A DNA stretch of 64,000 nucleotides from G963662605 sp963667005 (GCA_963667005.1 OY762937.1:806001-870000); one strand, 5' to 3'. Counted from the first letter of the stretch, positions 27,434 to 35,696 are shown. A program made the numbers and translations. The notes: generated by a model from the sequence alone, not told the origin.

Positions 27434-28887
27434 CAAAATTGAAAATAGATAAATTGACGATTTTCAAAAACTCCAAGAACAAGAATGCAAGCCAGACATG
27501 CATAATAAATTGACCAGCGCACGATAACCGGATAGCTCTTCAGCAATGCCGTCAAATCAATTTTTCTGTGCCAGTACTGGATGGTTTCCAATGCTGCAAT
27601 AAGGACAAACGATAAAACGAAATCAAAGGTGCTTAGTCCCATATTTTGAAACACAGCAGTTCCCTTGATCATGCTCAAGATTGCTGCCGGCAGACCGGTC
27701 CATATTTTTGTAATAATATATATAGCATTTTCAAATGTTGCTGCCCTGAAAAAAATGAGTGAAAGTGTAAACAATAAAAAAGTAACAATCACTGAAATCA
27801 CCGGCAGTTTTTGCAAATGCAATTTCTGTTTTACTGCAGAGCGGGTTGAATCGGTAAGTCGTCCGAAGCTTACGTAGACTCCCTGTATGGCGCCGAAAAT
27901 TACGAAGTTCCAACTTGCCCCATGCCATAGGCCGCTGATGAGAAATACAATCATGATATTTCTGTACCACTTGATTTTGGAAACCCGGTTGCCGCCCAAT
28001 GGTATATAAACATAATCTCTGAACCAGGAGGACAAAGAAATGTGCCATCGTTTCCAAATTTCATAAAACGAGCTTGAGTGATACGGGTTATCAAAGTTTT
28101 TCATCAGTTTAAAACCCAAGATACGTGCAGAACCTATTGCTATATCGGAATAACCGGAAAAGTCGCAATATGCCTGAAAGGCAAAAAACAGTGAGGTAAT
28201 AATCAGGCTTAAGGAATTATAGGCGGACAGGTTTCCATGAACCGTATCTACAGCGATCGCCAGTCTGTCGGCAATAACTACTTTTTTGAATAATCCCCAC
28301 GCTATCAGCAATAAGCCGCTCCTGACTTTTTCATAGTCAAAATTGTGTTGTTCCCTGAACTGGTGGAGTAAATTGCCTGGCCTTTCGATCGGACCTGCAA
28401 CAAGCTGAGGAAAAAACATTACATATAGTGAATAAATCCCGAAATGACGTTCCGCTTTTTGGTGCCCGCGATATACCTCAATGGTATAACTCATTGCCTG
28501 AAACGTATGGAAAGATAACCCTATCGGCAGGAGTATTGAGAGGTATGGTATCTTGTTGGTAATCGAAAATCCATGGAGCAGAACGGTGAGGTTTTCATTC
28601 AGAAAATTGTAGTACTTAAAGAAGGCAAGGACTCCGATGTTTGCTGCCAAACTGGCAAGTAAAAAAGCCTTTCTCTTTTTTCCTGCCGACTGCTCAATAA
28701 AGATTCCAGCGAAATAGTCAACAACAATGGTAAAGCCGAGTATGCAGAGATAGATTGGGACAAAGGCCATATAAAAATAACAGCTACCCGCCAACAAAAG
28801 AAACCACCGGTACTTGTGAGGTATTACAAAGTAGGTGAATCCGATAGCAACAAAGAATATCAAGTAGTGAAAGGAATTAAAAAGCAT
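27433..28887 (-). CDS. MBOAT family O-acyltransferase (AlgI-like)
   Basis: A 484-aa polytopic membrane protein with about ten hydrophobic segments. The MBOAT signature FWKRWHISLSSWFRDYVYIP-type block appears here as IWKRWHISLSSWFRDY followed by VYIPLGGNR. The invariant histidine lies in SGLWHGASWNFVIFG. The family passes acetyl (or other acyl) groups across the membrane to an SGNH partner; the downstream overlapping gene is exactly that. Close relatives modify alginate or other exopolysaccharides and teichoic acids. As no biosynthetic genes are nearby, the substrate cannot be named. Length matches AlgI (about 480-520). Confidence 0.95.
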   Translation of the reverse strand: MLFNSFHYLIFFVAIGFTYFVIPHKYRWFLLLAGSCYFYMAFVPIYLCILGFTIVVDYFAGIFIEQSAGKKRKAFLLASLAANIGVLAFFKYYNFLNENLTVLLHGFSITNKIPYLSILLPIGLSFHTFQAMSYTIEVYRGHQKAERHFGIYSLYVMFFPQLVAGPIERPGNLLHQFREQHNFDYEKVRSGLLLIAWGLFKKVVIADRLAIAVDTVHGNLSAYNSLSLIITSLFFAFQAYCDFSGYSDIAIGSARILGFKLMKNFDNPYHSSSFYEIWKRWHISLSSWFRDYVYIPLGGNRVSKIKWYRNIMIVFLISGLWHGASWNFVIFGAIQGVYVSFGRLTDSTRSAVKQKLHLQKLPVISVIVTFLLFTLSLIFFRAATFENAIYIITKIWTGLPAAILSMIKGTAVFQNMGLSTFDFVLSFVLIAALETIQYWHRKIDLTALLKSYPVIVRWSIYYACLACILVLGVFENRQFIYFQF

Positions 28888-29039
28888 ATAATCCTTAACA
28901 ACTGATTATTCAAATAGCATCTATTTGAGATTCTTCAATAAAGAATCATAGTTGAACGAGCTATAAAATAATAAATGGTAATTCCATAGGCAAAGAAAAA
29001 TTGTGGGAATAATAGATTTCTTTTTGTTATATTGCCGTC

Positions 29040-29055
29040 ATAAGAATTATCTTAT
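29040..29055. promoter_or_regulatory. possible autoregulatory operator of the S24 repressor
   Basis: Perfect inverted repeat ATAAGA-N4-TCTTAT ending 11 bp before the ATG of the S24-type repressor. Its position just upstream of a repressor gene fits autoregulation. Sequence seen; role inferred. Confidence 0.4.
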
Positions 29056-29066
29056 AAGGGATACAT

Positions 29067-29693
29067 ATGAACATCGACAAGAAAAAGACCGGAACTCGCC
29101 TTAAAAATTTCCTCTATGAGCACTTCGAAAATATTGATGCTGCCGCTAAATCTTTAGGTACCACCGTAGCCTCTCTTCGAAACAGCTATTTCAACGGTAA
29201 GAGTCTGCCCGGCGCTGAAATTATCCTGAAGCTGCAGCAGATCGGCTGTGACACTAAGTGGCTGCTGGAAGGAAAAAGAGATGTTAAAGCCAAAGATGGC
29301 AATCCTGAACTTGAGTATCGGGTTATTGGAATGGTGCCTGCCGGTAAAGGCGAATCGGTTGACTGGTCCGACTGGTGGGAAAGCGAAGTGCTCAGTTATC
29401 ACCCCGATGATCATGTCTTTATTAAAATAGATCCCGAATTCGGTTACAGTATGATGCCGATGATTCAGCCCGGTGATTTCGTTCTTATATCATTCTCGGC
29501 CAAACCGCAGAATGGCGATCTGGTCGCAGCTCTTTGGGATAAGACCAAGGGAGCGTTAAAAGTCTACAACGAAAATCCCAGCGTTCCGAATACAGTAATA
29601 TTAACAAGTTATAATCAGGCGGTCGAACCGATCTTTGTTAAGAAAGATCAGGTACGGATGTATAAAGTTGTTCTGATAAAGAAAGCAAAATAA
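29067..29693 (+). CDS. LexA/CI-type self-cleaving transcriptional repressor (S24 peptidase)
   Basis: 208 aa. The N-terminus (residues about 8-70) is a helix-turn-helix domain (AAAKSLGTTVASLRNSYFNG). The C-terminal domain is an S24 LexA-type peptidase. The nucleophile Ser128 lies in FGYSMMPMIQPGD and Lys165 in GALKVYN, exactly 37 residues apart as in LexA. An Ala92-Gly93 bond in VPAGKGE fits the autocleavage site. It should therefore be a stress-cleavable repressor (RecA-stimulated in known cases). It is not the standard LexA layout: the helix-turn-helix looks phage-repressor-like. AAGGG precedes the ATG. The next gene starts 3 bp after its stop, so the pair forms an operon. Confidence 0.88.
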   Translation: MNIDKKKTGTRLKNFLYEHFENIDAAAKSLGTTVASLRNSYFNGKSLPGAEIILKLQQIGCDTKWLLEGKRDVKAKDGNPELEYRVIGMVPAGKGESVDWSDWWESEVLSYHPDDHVFIKIDPEFGYSMMPMIQPGDFVLISFSAKPQNGDLVAALWDKTKGALKVYNENPSVPNTVILTSYNQAVEPIFVKKDQVRMYKVVLIKKAK

Positions 29694-29695
29694 CA

Positions 29696-30250
29696 ATGCT
29701 TCTTCGCTCACGCAGGACATTCCCTAAACAGCATAAGATTTTTACCGATCTTCGGGATGCGGAGAAATCCGTTTTAACCATCAATCCCCTTGCGGCCTCA
29801 ATTGTCTATAAAATTGAAAACCTGCCCGGGTGGTGCAACAAAGAATATAAAAAAGGGGTTGACCTCTATAACCCTTTCAAAATGATATGCACATGTGAAG
29901 AGTTTCGGGAAAACTCATGTGATTACGAACCGATGGACTACCGCCGTGCATGCCGGCATCTTTACACCTTTTATATACAGCGTTTAAAAAACGAACTTAA
30001 TCCCCTCGCTGTTCTTTTGCTGGAACAAAACAAAAAGCACGGTCCGGAAGAACTAATAAAAGCTGAATCTGACAGCAAAGAAATTTTCTTTGGTTATCAA
30101 CGGACAAGCGAGTGGATTAACGTCTACTGCAATGAAAATCAGTGGATACGCTTCAGTTATAATGTTGCACAAAAAAGATGGTCGGAAAATATTCAGCCAA
30201 AATTCAGCGGCATATACATTGAGCAGATAAAAAAGAGTTTTACGTTTTAA
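29696..30250 (+). CDS. SWIM-type zinc-finger protein, unknown function
   Basis: 184 aa, starting 3 bp after the S24 repressor stop. It contains C65-T-C67 ... C86-R-H88 (MICTCEEF and RRACRHLY), a CxC-xn-CxH SWIM zinc finger, with an extra Cys75 between. SWIM fingers bind DNA or proteins and are found in recombination-associated proteins and in MULE-type transposases. The rest has no motif I recognise: a basic N-terminus (LLRSRRTFPKQHK), then a C-terminal region rich in aromatic residues (YQRTSEWINVYCNENQW). Tight coupling to a cleavable repressor suggests a stress-induced product. No known family name is offered. Confidence 0.7.
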   Translation: MLLRSRRTFPKQHKIFTDLRDAEKSVLTINPLAASIVYKIENLPGWCNKEYKKGVDLYNPFKMICTCEEFRENSCDYEPMDYRRACRHLYTFYIQRLKNELNPLAVLLLEQNKKHGPEELIKAESDSKEIFFGYQRTSEWINVYCNENQWIRFSYNVAQKRWSENIQPKFSGIYIEQIKKSFTF

Positions 30251-30294
30251 AATATTTTTCAATAGATTGCTGCTAAATTTACCGGGTATTTAGT

Positions 30295-31074
30295 ATGAGC
30301 AATCAAAATACTCAGTTTGGAATTGCCGACCTCCACATGCACACCACCGTGAGCGACGGAACCATGTCGCCTCAAGCAGTCGTGAACGACATTGTTATCA
30401 ATAATCTCATCGCGAAAAACGACCCGTCTCGCACAACAATAAACGTCATCGCCATAACGGACCATGACAACATTCAGGGTGGCAAAGTCGCACTTGATTA
30501 TAAAAAAGCATTTTATGAAGATGAGCCGCCTGATATTATAATCGGCGCGGAAGTATCATCAAAAGCAGGTCATATAATAGGTTTAAATCTGAAAGAAAAC
30601 ATTCCCCCGAGAATGAACGCTGAAGAAACTATTGACGCGATTCATGAACAAGGTGGCATTGCAATAGCAGCGCACCCGTACGCGTACATTCCTTTTTTGA
30701 AAGAGTTGAAAGGCATTGGTAAATTAATTCACGACAGGCGTATAGCTCCTAAAATAGACGCCGTTGAAATCCGTAATTCAAACCCCACCGAAGTAATTAA
30801 CAATTACATTACTCAAATAGTAAATGCCGCGCATTATAAAAAGCCGGTTTGCGGAGGAAGCGATTCTCATTTTCAATCGGCTATCGGCCGAGCTTATACA
30901 AGATTTCCGGGGTCAACAAAAGAAGATTTGATACGGGCGATTCAACACGGAACGATACGGGGACACGGAAATGTCTATGGCCCACTTGCCATTTACAGCT
31001 ACATAAAAGACCGGTTGGCGTGGAAACAATTTTGCCTGAACGATCCCATCCACAGAGTATATCACGACTGGTAG
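30295..31074 (+). CDS. PHP-domain phosphoesterase
   Basis: A 259-aa PHP-domain protein. Metal-binding motifs are DLHMHTTVSDG (residues 12-22), AITDHDN near 53, GAEVSSKAGHI near 85, IAAHPYAY near 125 and CGGSDSHF near 188. These give the trinuclear metal centre of PHP phosphoesterases related to YciV/TrpH and to the N-terminus of DnaE. Family members remove 3'-phosphates or degrade short nucleotides. The exact substrate is not predictable here. It follows the SWIM gene by 44 bp on the same strand and could be the third gene of that unit. No ribosome-binding site stands out. Confidence 0.85.
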   Translation: MSNQNTQFGIADLHMHTTVSDGTMSPQAVVNDIVINNLIAKNDPSRTTINVIAITDHDNIQGGKVALDYKKAFYEDEPPDIIIGAEVSSKAGHIIGLNLKENIPPRMNAEETIDAIHEQGGIAIAAHPYAYIPFLKELKGIGKLIHDRRIAPKIDAVEIRNSNPTEVINNYITQIVNAAHYKKPVCGGSDSHFQSAIGRAYTRFPGSTKEDLIRAIQHGTIRGHGNVYGPLAIYSYIKDRLAWKQFCLNDPIHRVYHDW

Positions 31075-31100
31075 TTATGTGTGAGAGGCAAAAGAAAAAT

Positions 31101-31156
31101 TTCACGCAAAGGCGCCACCCCTCGACAAGCTCGGGGACCTAAAACGCAAAATTTAT
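31101..31156. repeat. GCAAAG-type dispersed repeat with internal insertion
   Basis: TTCACGCAAAGGCGCCACC is followed by a CCTCGACAAGCTCGGGG hairpin-like insert and then AAACGCAAAATTT. A degenerate relative of the insert (GGCGCCACC...TCGACGGGCTTGGGG) lies at about 59075-59100. Confidence 0.6.
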
Positions 31157-31176
31157 TTTTAAAAACATGAAATGAT

Positions 31177-31219
31177 GGGTCATCGAGTAGACCGACGCAG
31201 TCGGTCGTATCGAGATGAC
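31177..31219. repeat. covarying hairpin repeat, copy C
   Basis: Flanks GTCATCGAGTA and GTATCGAGATGAC enclose stem GACCGA/TCGGTC with loop CGCAG (31190-31206). Compared with copy A the stem bases differ on both arms so that pairing is kept. Confidence 0.75.
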
Positions 31220-31439
31220 TTTTAGAAAATTATCTGTAGGGCGGGTTTCCTACCCACCCATTACGATTGCAAAAATGAATTATTGTATATGGCGCTCCTA
31301 CGGAGCTCTGGCGTTGGGTGTTGCGTTTACCCCGGATTAAAATCCGGGGTTACAGCTCTGTAGTTGCTACGCAACTTTTTTGATAAAAAACTTGGTGCCG
31401 TACCCGCCGGCAGGCGTGGGCTTAGCGCCTTTGCGTGAG

Positions 31440-32126
31440 TTATTTAGTTAACTCCAGCATTACAACCTTTTTACCTTTTTCATTTTTTATGTTGGTAGGT
31501 TTGTAATGCAATTCATAGACGGTTGATTTTTTTATGTACGAGGCATACTTCATCTGAGCTTTGCTGATCTCATCGGTAAGATCCCCGCCTTTAATTGCAA
31601 GCAATACTGCCTTCTCTTTTATCAAAGGAAAAGCATAGCGCAATAAAACAATCAGCGGAACGGTTGCTCTGCTTACAACGAGGTCGAATGTATTTTCATA
31701 CTTACCGATAAACTCACCATCCTCAACCCGTGCACATTCTGCTTTTACGTTATTGAGTTTCAGTTTATCAATAAAATCAGATACCGCATCCATTTTCTTT
31801 TTAATGGAATCAACGAGTACACCGCGCATTTCGGGACGCATGATTGCAACCGGAATACCGGGAAAACCGCCACCGGTTCCGATATCCAGAAATTTCATGC
31901 AGCGTTCAGGGATGTATTTATTTATGAAAGAAGAAATGAAAACATGATTTTCTATTACAGAATCAACATCTTTTCGAGAGATGAGGTTTACAGCTTCATT
32001 TTTGTCAACAACCAACTCGGCAAAAGCGGCGAGCCGTTCAAGTTGTAACATATCGGGCGTATAGCCGTTTTCCCAGTAGAATGAAGTTAGTTGTTTAAGA
32101 TATAGATTATTGCGAGAAACTGCCAT
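31440..32126 (-). CDS. rsmG: 16S rRNA (guanine-527-N7)-methyltransferase
   Basis: 228 aa, the normal size for RsmG/GidB, which methylates N7 of G527 in 16S rRNA using S-adenosylmethionine. The SAM-binding loop is LDIGTGGGFPGIPVAIM near residue 77. Upstream lies NLISRKD, and FDLVVSRATVPL carries the family SRA motif. It lies 29 bp after mnmG on the same strand, keeping the conserved gidA-gidB order that is often origin-proximal. No anomalies. Confidence 0.95.
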   Translation of the reverse strand: MAVSRNNLYLKQLTSFYWENGYTPDMLQLERLAAFAELVVDKNEAVNLISRKDVDSVIENHVFISSFINKYIPERCMKFLDIGTGGGFPGIPVAIMRPEMRGVLVDSIKKKMDAVSDFIDKLKLNNVKAECARVEDGEFIGKYENTFDLVVSRATVPLIVLLRYAFPLIKEKAVLLAIKGGDLTDEISKAQMKYASYIKKSTVYELHYKPTNIKNEKGKKVVMLELTK

Positions 32127-32155
32127 TTTTTCGATTCAACCAAAAAATTGGAAAA

Positions 32156-34027
32156 TTACTTCTTTAAATATATCAATAAAATAGAAATATCTGAAGGGGT
32201 TACCCCCGAAATACGCGTCGCCTGGCCGATAGAACGTGGTTTTACGCGCTGGAGCTTTTCCCTGCCTTCAGTTGATAAAGCCATTAAGTTTAAATAATTT
32301 AAACTTAAAGGAATCCTTAATTCTTCGTATTTATCGAATTTAGATATATGATCGTATTGCTGACGGATATATCCTTCGTACTTAATTTCAATTTCTGCCT
32401 GTTCCGCAACAGAAGCATTATCGAGTCCCGAATCCGAAAGATCTTTTTCTTTCATCAACGGGAGCAAATCATTGACCCCAATCTCGGGACGCTTGACCAG
32501 CTTCGAGGCGAACTCAGAAAATTCAAGGACGTTAGTTCCCTTTTGCTCAAGCACAGAGTTGATAGATTGAGGAGTAAATTTTTTAATGTTCAGGAAAGAG
32601 ATTGCCCGTGATATGGAGGAATCTTTTTCGTTTATCCCTTTCATCTCATCATCAGTAATAAGACCGTAGTAGTGTCCGAATTTTGACAACCGCCGGTCGG
32701 CATTATCCTGCCGCAAAAGCAGACGGTGCTCCGCGCGCGAAGTAAACATGCGGTAAGGTTCTTCGGTTGATTTATTGACCAGGTCATCAATCAAAACACC
32801 GATATACGATTCACTTCTCTTCAAAACAAATTCCTGCATACCCTTAATTTTTGCAGCAGCATTAATTCCTGCGACAATTCCCTGAGCTGCAGCTTCTTCA
32901 TATCCGGAAGTTCCGTTAATCTGTCCGGCAAAATATAACCCGCCGACAAGCTTTGTTTCGAGTGTAAGATCAACCTGATGAGGAGGAAAAAAATCATATT
33001 CAACTGCGTAACCGGGACGAATCATTTTTACATGCTCAAGTCCCTTAATTTTTGTCATCGCGTCAAACTGAACTTCCGCAGGAAGCGAAGTTGAAAACCC
33101 GTTGAGGTAAATCAAGTCCGAATCCAAGCCTTCGGGCTCAAGGAAAAGCTGATGCCGTACCTTGTCGGCAAAGCGAACGATTTTATCTTCAATGGAGGGG
33201 CAATATCTTGGCCCGACCCCTTTAATAACCCCGGTGAAAAGAGGAGACTGCCCGAATCCTTTTTCAAGTGCCTCATGAACTTCTTTGTGCGTATAAGTTA
33301 CATGGCAAGAGACTTGAGGAAGGTAGGGAAATTCATCTTTTGGTGTCTGGAAAGAGAACGGCTGAGGATTCTCATCACCCCCCTGCTCTTCCAAAACACT
33401 CCAGTCAATCGTATTTTTGTCAAGGCGCGGAGGTGTTCCTGTCTTTAATCTCCCGGATTCAAATCCCATAGCCAGAATGGATTCTGTGATTCCTAGGGCC
33501 GGCTGTTCACCGAATCTGCCTCCTGAAGTGGAGCGCAGACCCGTGTACATGAGTGCGTTAAGGAAAGTACCCGAGCATACCACGACCGCTTTACAGGAAA
33601 TAAATTCTCCATGCGCAGTCGTTACCCCGGTTATCGTTTTATTTTCTTCGTTGATTGCCGTTACAGATTCCTCAACTATTTTGATACCGGGATAAGTTGA
33701 AACAATTTCAAGTGCCGCGATAGAATAAAGCTTCCGGTCATTCTGGCTTCTTGGTGACCAGACAGCCGGACCCTTAGAGCGGTTAAGCATTCTAAACTGG
33801 ATGCCGGTACGGTCGGCTATCTGTCCCATGACCCCACCTAAGGCATCAATCTCGCGGACTAAATGCCCCTTTGCAGTTCCTCCGATAGCCGGGTTGCAAG
33901 ACATCCTTCCAAGGGCATCTCGCTCCATAGTTACTAATGCGGTAGAGCATCCCATCTTTGCCGCAGCACACGCCGCTTCAATTCCGGCATGGCCTCCGCC
34001 GATTACTATTACATCAAAATATCTCAT
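32156..34027 (-). CDS. mnmG: tRNA uridine-5-carboxymethylaminomethyl modification enzyme MnmG (GidA)
   Basis: A 623-aa FAD-dependent enzyme that with MnmE installs the cmnm5 group on wobble uridine-34 of certain tRNAs. The N-terminal FAD site is VIGGGHAGIEAA (residues 8-19), followed by SCNPAIGGTAKGHLVREID near 47. The family segment TGTPPRLDK lies near 219, and FTSRAEHRLLLRQDNAD lies in the C-terminal half. The C-terminal helical domain is complete. The gene precedes rsmG by 29 bp. A parS-like palindrome sits 30 bp upstream of its ATG, between it and mnmE. Confidence 0.97.
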   Translation of the reverse strand: MRYFDVIVIGGGHAGIEAACAAAKMGCSTALVTMERDALGRMSCNPAIGGTAKGHLVREIDALGGVMGQIADRTGIQFRMLNRSKGPAVWSPRSQNDRKLYSIAALEIVSTYPGIKIVEESVTAINEENKTITGVTTAHGEFISCKAVVVCSGTFLNALMYTGLRSTSGGRFGEQPALGITESILAMGFESGRLKTGTPPRLDKNTIDWSVLEEQGGDENPQPFSFQTPKDEFPYLPQVSCHVTYTHKEVHEALEKGFGQSPLFTGVIKGVGPRYCPSIEDKIVRFADKVRHQLFLEPEGLDSDLIYLNGFSTSLPAEVQFDAMTKIKGLEHVKMIRPGYAVEYDFFPPHQVDLTLETKLVGGLYFAGQINGTSGYEEAAAQGIVAGINAAAKIKGMQEFVLKRSESYIGVLIDDLVNKSTEEPYRMFTSRAEHRLLLRQDNADRRLSKFGHYYGLITDDEMKGINEKDSSISRAISFLNIKKFTPQSINSVLEQKGTNVLEFSEFASKLVKRPEIGVNDLLPLMKEKDLSDSGLDNASVAEQAEIEIKYEGYIRQQYDHISKFDKYEELRIPLSLNYLNLMALSTEGREKLQRVKPRSIGQATRISGVTPSDISILLIYLKK

Positions 34028-34056
34028 AAATCTCGCTTAAATTAAACTTTTTTGGC

Positions 34057-34072
34057 TGTTCCACGTGGAACA
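34057..34072. promoter_or_regulatory. parS-like centromere site 1
   Basis: A perfect 16-bp palindrome TGTTCCACGTGGAACA, matching the bacterial ParB-binding consensus TGTTNCACGTGNAACA. It lies 30 bp upstream of mnmG. A second site is 154 bp away. ParB-binding role is known for this consensus; occupancy here is inferred. Confidence 0.85.
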
Positions 34073-34100
34073 TATCCCATTCTCTGGATTATATATTGGG

Positions 34101-34139
34101 GCATCGAGTGATCGCCTTTAGGCGATCGTATCGAGATGC
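34101..34139. repeat. covarying hairpin repeat, copy D
   Basis: Flanks GCATCGAGT and GTATCGAGATGC enclose a 7-bp stem GATCGCC/GGCGATC with loop TTTA (34110-34127). It lies between the two parS sites. Confidence 0.75.
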
Positions 34140-34153
34140 CGTGATAAAACTTC

Positions 34154-34219
34154 AACGCGTCTCTCCTTGTCTCGATACACCCCGATGAATCGGGGCACTC
34201 GACAAACGTCGAGACGCTG
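34154..34219. repeat. covarying hairpin repeat, copy E, inverted, inside an outer GCGTCTC/GAGACGC stem
   Basis: Inverted orientation: CTTGTCTCGATAC, stem CCCCGA, loop TGAA, stem TCGGGG, CACTCGACAA. Outer arms GCGTCTC and GAGACGC suggest one copy sits in the loop of another. Confidence 0.65.
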
Positions 34220-34225
34220 CTAAAA

Positions 34226-34241
34226 TGTTTCACGTGGAACA
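34226..34241. promoter_or_regulatory. parS-like centromere site 2
   Basis: TGTTTCACGTGGAACA, one base from a perfect palindrome and fully within the ParB-site consensus TGTTNCACGTGNAACA. It abuts the last codon of mnmE (stop at 34242-34244). Confidence 0.85.
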
Positions 34242-35594
34242 TCACTTTCCAATGCAGAACTTGGAAAAAATATTATTCAAAATGTCATCTGACGTGACTA
34301 CCCCGATGATTTCACTTAGGCTGCTCTCTGCTGCCCTCAGACCGACGGAAATGAACTCCCCGCTCATCATTGCCCTGATGGAATCAAGTGCATCCTGAAG
34401 GCTCTCTTTGGACTTTTTCAGGCTATCATAGTGCCGGGCATTTGAAACAATCGCCGTCTGCTCAGTATATGAATTACTTCCGATTGCCGCCGTATGGAGT
34501 TTTGAAAACAGAATATCCATACCTTTTCCGGTTTTAGCTGAAACGAAAACACTGTCTGTTTCTTCAGTATGGGGTAAATCGGATTTGTTAAATACCGTTA
34601 TAATTTTTTCTTTATTGCTTAACTCCAGCAGTTCCTGATAAAGTTCCGCCGGAAAATTTTGTTCAACATCATTTACAAAAAGTACGACATCGGCATTTTT
34701 CACCGCTTCCCGGCTGCGGAAGACGCCTTCTTTTTCTATGGCATCTTCTGTAGAACGGATTCCGGCTGTGTCGAAAAGTCTGAACAGTATACCGCGGATG
34801 GATACTTCTTCACGGATAACATCGCGGGTCGTTCCGGGAATCTCGCTCACTATGGCGCGGGATTCTTTCATAATGTAATTCAGTAGTGACGACTTCCCTA
34901 CGTTCGGCTGGCCGACTAATGCGACGTTCACGCCGTCGCGGATGATTCTGCCGAATGAGTATGTTTCAAGAAGTGCCTGTATCTCGCTGATGATCTCTTC
35001 AATTTTTTGAATGAGCGAGGTACGATCAATAAATTCCAAATCTTCTTCGGCGAAATCTAATTCGAGCTCAATGAGCGATGATGAATTTATTAATCGTGTT
35101 CTCAGGTCATTCACTTTTTGTGAAAGCAGTCCGTCCAATTGATTACGGGCGCCTTTGAGCGACGCGTCAGTCCGTGCATTAATTACTTCTACAACGGCTT
35201 CAGCTTGAGTAAGATCTATACGATTATTCAAAAATGCCCGCTTCGTAAACTCACCGGGCTCCGCTATCCGTGCTCCGTTTTGTATCAGCATTTCAATGAT
35301 TTTTTTTATAATGAGTTGGCTGCCGTGTGTGCTTATCTCGACACTATGTTCGCCGGTATACGAATGCGGTGCGCGAAACACTGAAACGAGAACGTCATCA
35401 ATTTGTTCACCGTCTGGCGTACAAATTTTTCCGTAATGAATTGTGTGCGACGCCGACTTTGCGATTTCGGTTTTTCCTTGAAAAACTTTATCGGTTATAA
35501 CAAACGCATCACTGCCGCTTATTCGTACAACAGCGATTGCACCCGCTCCAGGAGGGGTCGCGAGGGCAGTTATAGTGTCTTCGATATAATTCAT
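34242..35594 (-). CDS. mnmE: tRNA modification GTPase MnmE (TrmE)
   Basis: 450 aa from the ATG at 35592-35594 (MNYIEDTITALATPPGAG), the family start. An in-frame upstream extension to 35666 would reach toward a hairpin region and is rejected. MnmE partners MnmG in wobble-uridine modification. An N-terminal folate-binding domain is followed by a helical domain holding an inserted G domain. The G domain shows P-loop GQPNVGKSSL near 226, IPGTTRDVI, DTAGIR near 273 and NKSDL. The C-terminus is the catalytic CIGK. It forms the mnmE-mnmG-rsmG run on one strand, with 214 bp of repeats and two parS sites between mnmE and mnmG. Confidence 0.96.
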   Translation of the reverse strand: MNYIEDTITALATPPGAGAIAVVRISGSDAFVITDKVFQGKTEIAKSASHTIHYGKICTPDGEQIDDVLVSVFRAPHSYTGEHSVEISTHGSQLIIKKIIEMLIQNGARIAEPGEFTKRAFLNNRIDLTQAEAVVEVINARTDASLKGARNQLDGLLSQKVNDLRTRLINSSSLIELELDFAEEDLEFIDRTSLIQKIEEIISEIQALLETYSFGRIIRDGVNVALVGQPNVGKSSLLNYIMKESRAIVSEIPGTTRDVIREEVSIRGILFRLFDTAGIRSTEDAIEKEGVFRSREAVKNADVVLFVNDVEQNFPAELYQELLELSNKEKIITVFNKSDLPHTEETDSVFVSAKTGKGMDILFSKLHTAAIGSNSYTEQTAIVSNARHYDSLKKSKESLQDALDSIRAMMSGEFISVGLRAAESSLSEIIGVVTSDDILNNIFSKFCIGK

Positions 35595-35662
35595 AATTCT
35601 ATAAAAATTAAATTGCAAAAATAGGGAATTATTAAGCGCCGAACAATTCACTAATCTGTCCG

Positions 35663-35696
35663 CCAATTATAGTGTGCATGCGCACACTATAATTGG
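35663..35696. promoter_or_regulatory. perfect 15-bp inverted repeat upstream of mnmE
   Basis: Arms CCAATTATAGTGTGC and GCACACTATAATTGG with a 4-base loop ATGC. It lies 69 bp upstream of the mnmE start. No T-run follows on either strand, so it is unlikely to be a terminator. It may be a protein-binding palindrome or a repeat remnant. Confidence 0.6.

Larger units (their letters stand above)
31075..31439. other. 365-bp intergenic repeat cluster
   Basis: No gene. In order: a GCAAAG repeat interrupted by CCTCGACAAGCTCGGGG (31101-31156), a covarying hairpin repeat (31177-31219), GTAGGGCGGGTTTCCTACCC, GCTCCTACGGAGC, CCCCGGATTAAAATCCGGGG, GTAGTTGCTACGCAACT, and a closing GCCGGCAGGC...GCGCCTTTGCG. 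The order of modules repeats that at 5799-6290. Confidence 0.75.

Noticed and set aside
34042..34245. 67-aa open frame starting with FHVKH-like residues
   Set aside because: The start is simply the parS palindrome read as codons, and the rest is hairpin repeat DNA.
35663..35696. Rho-independent terminator
   Set aside because: The hairpin is perfect but no T-run follows on either strand, and it lies upstream of mnmE, not after a gene.
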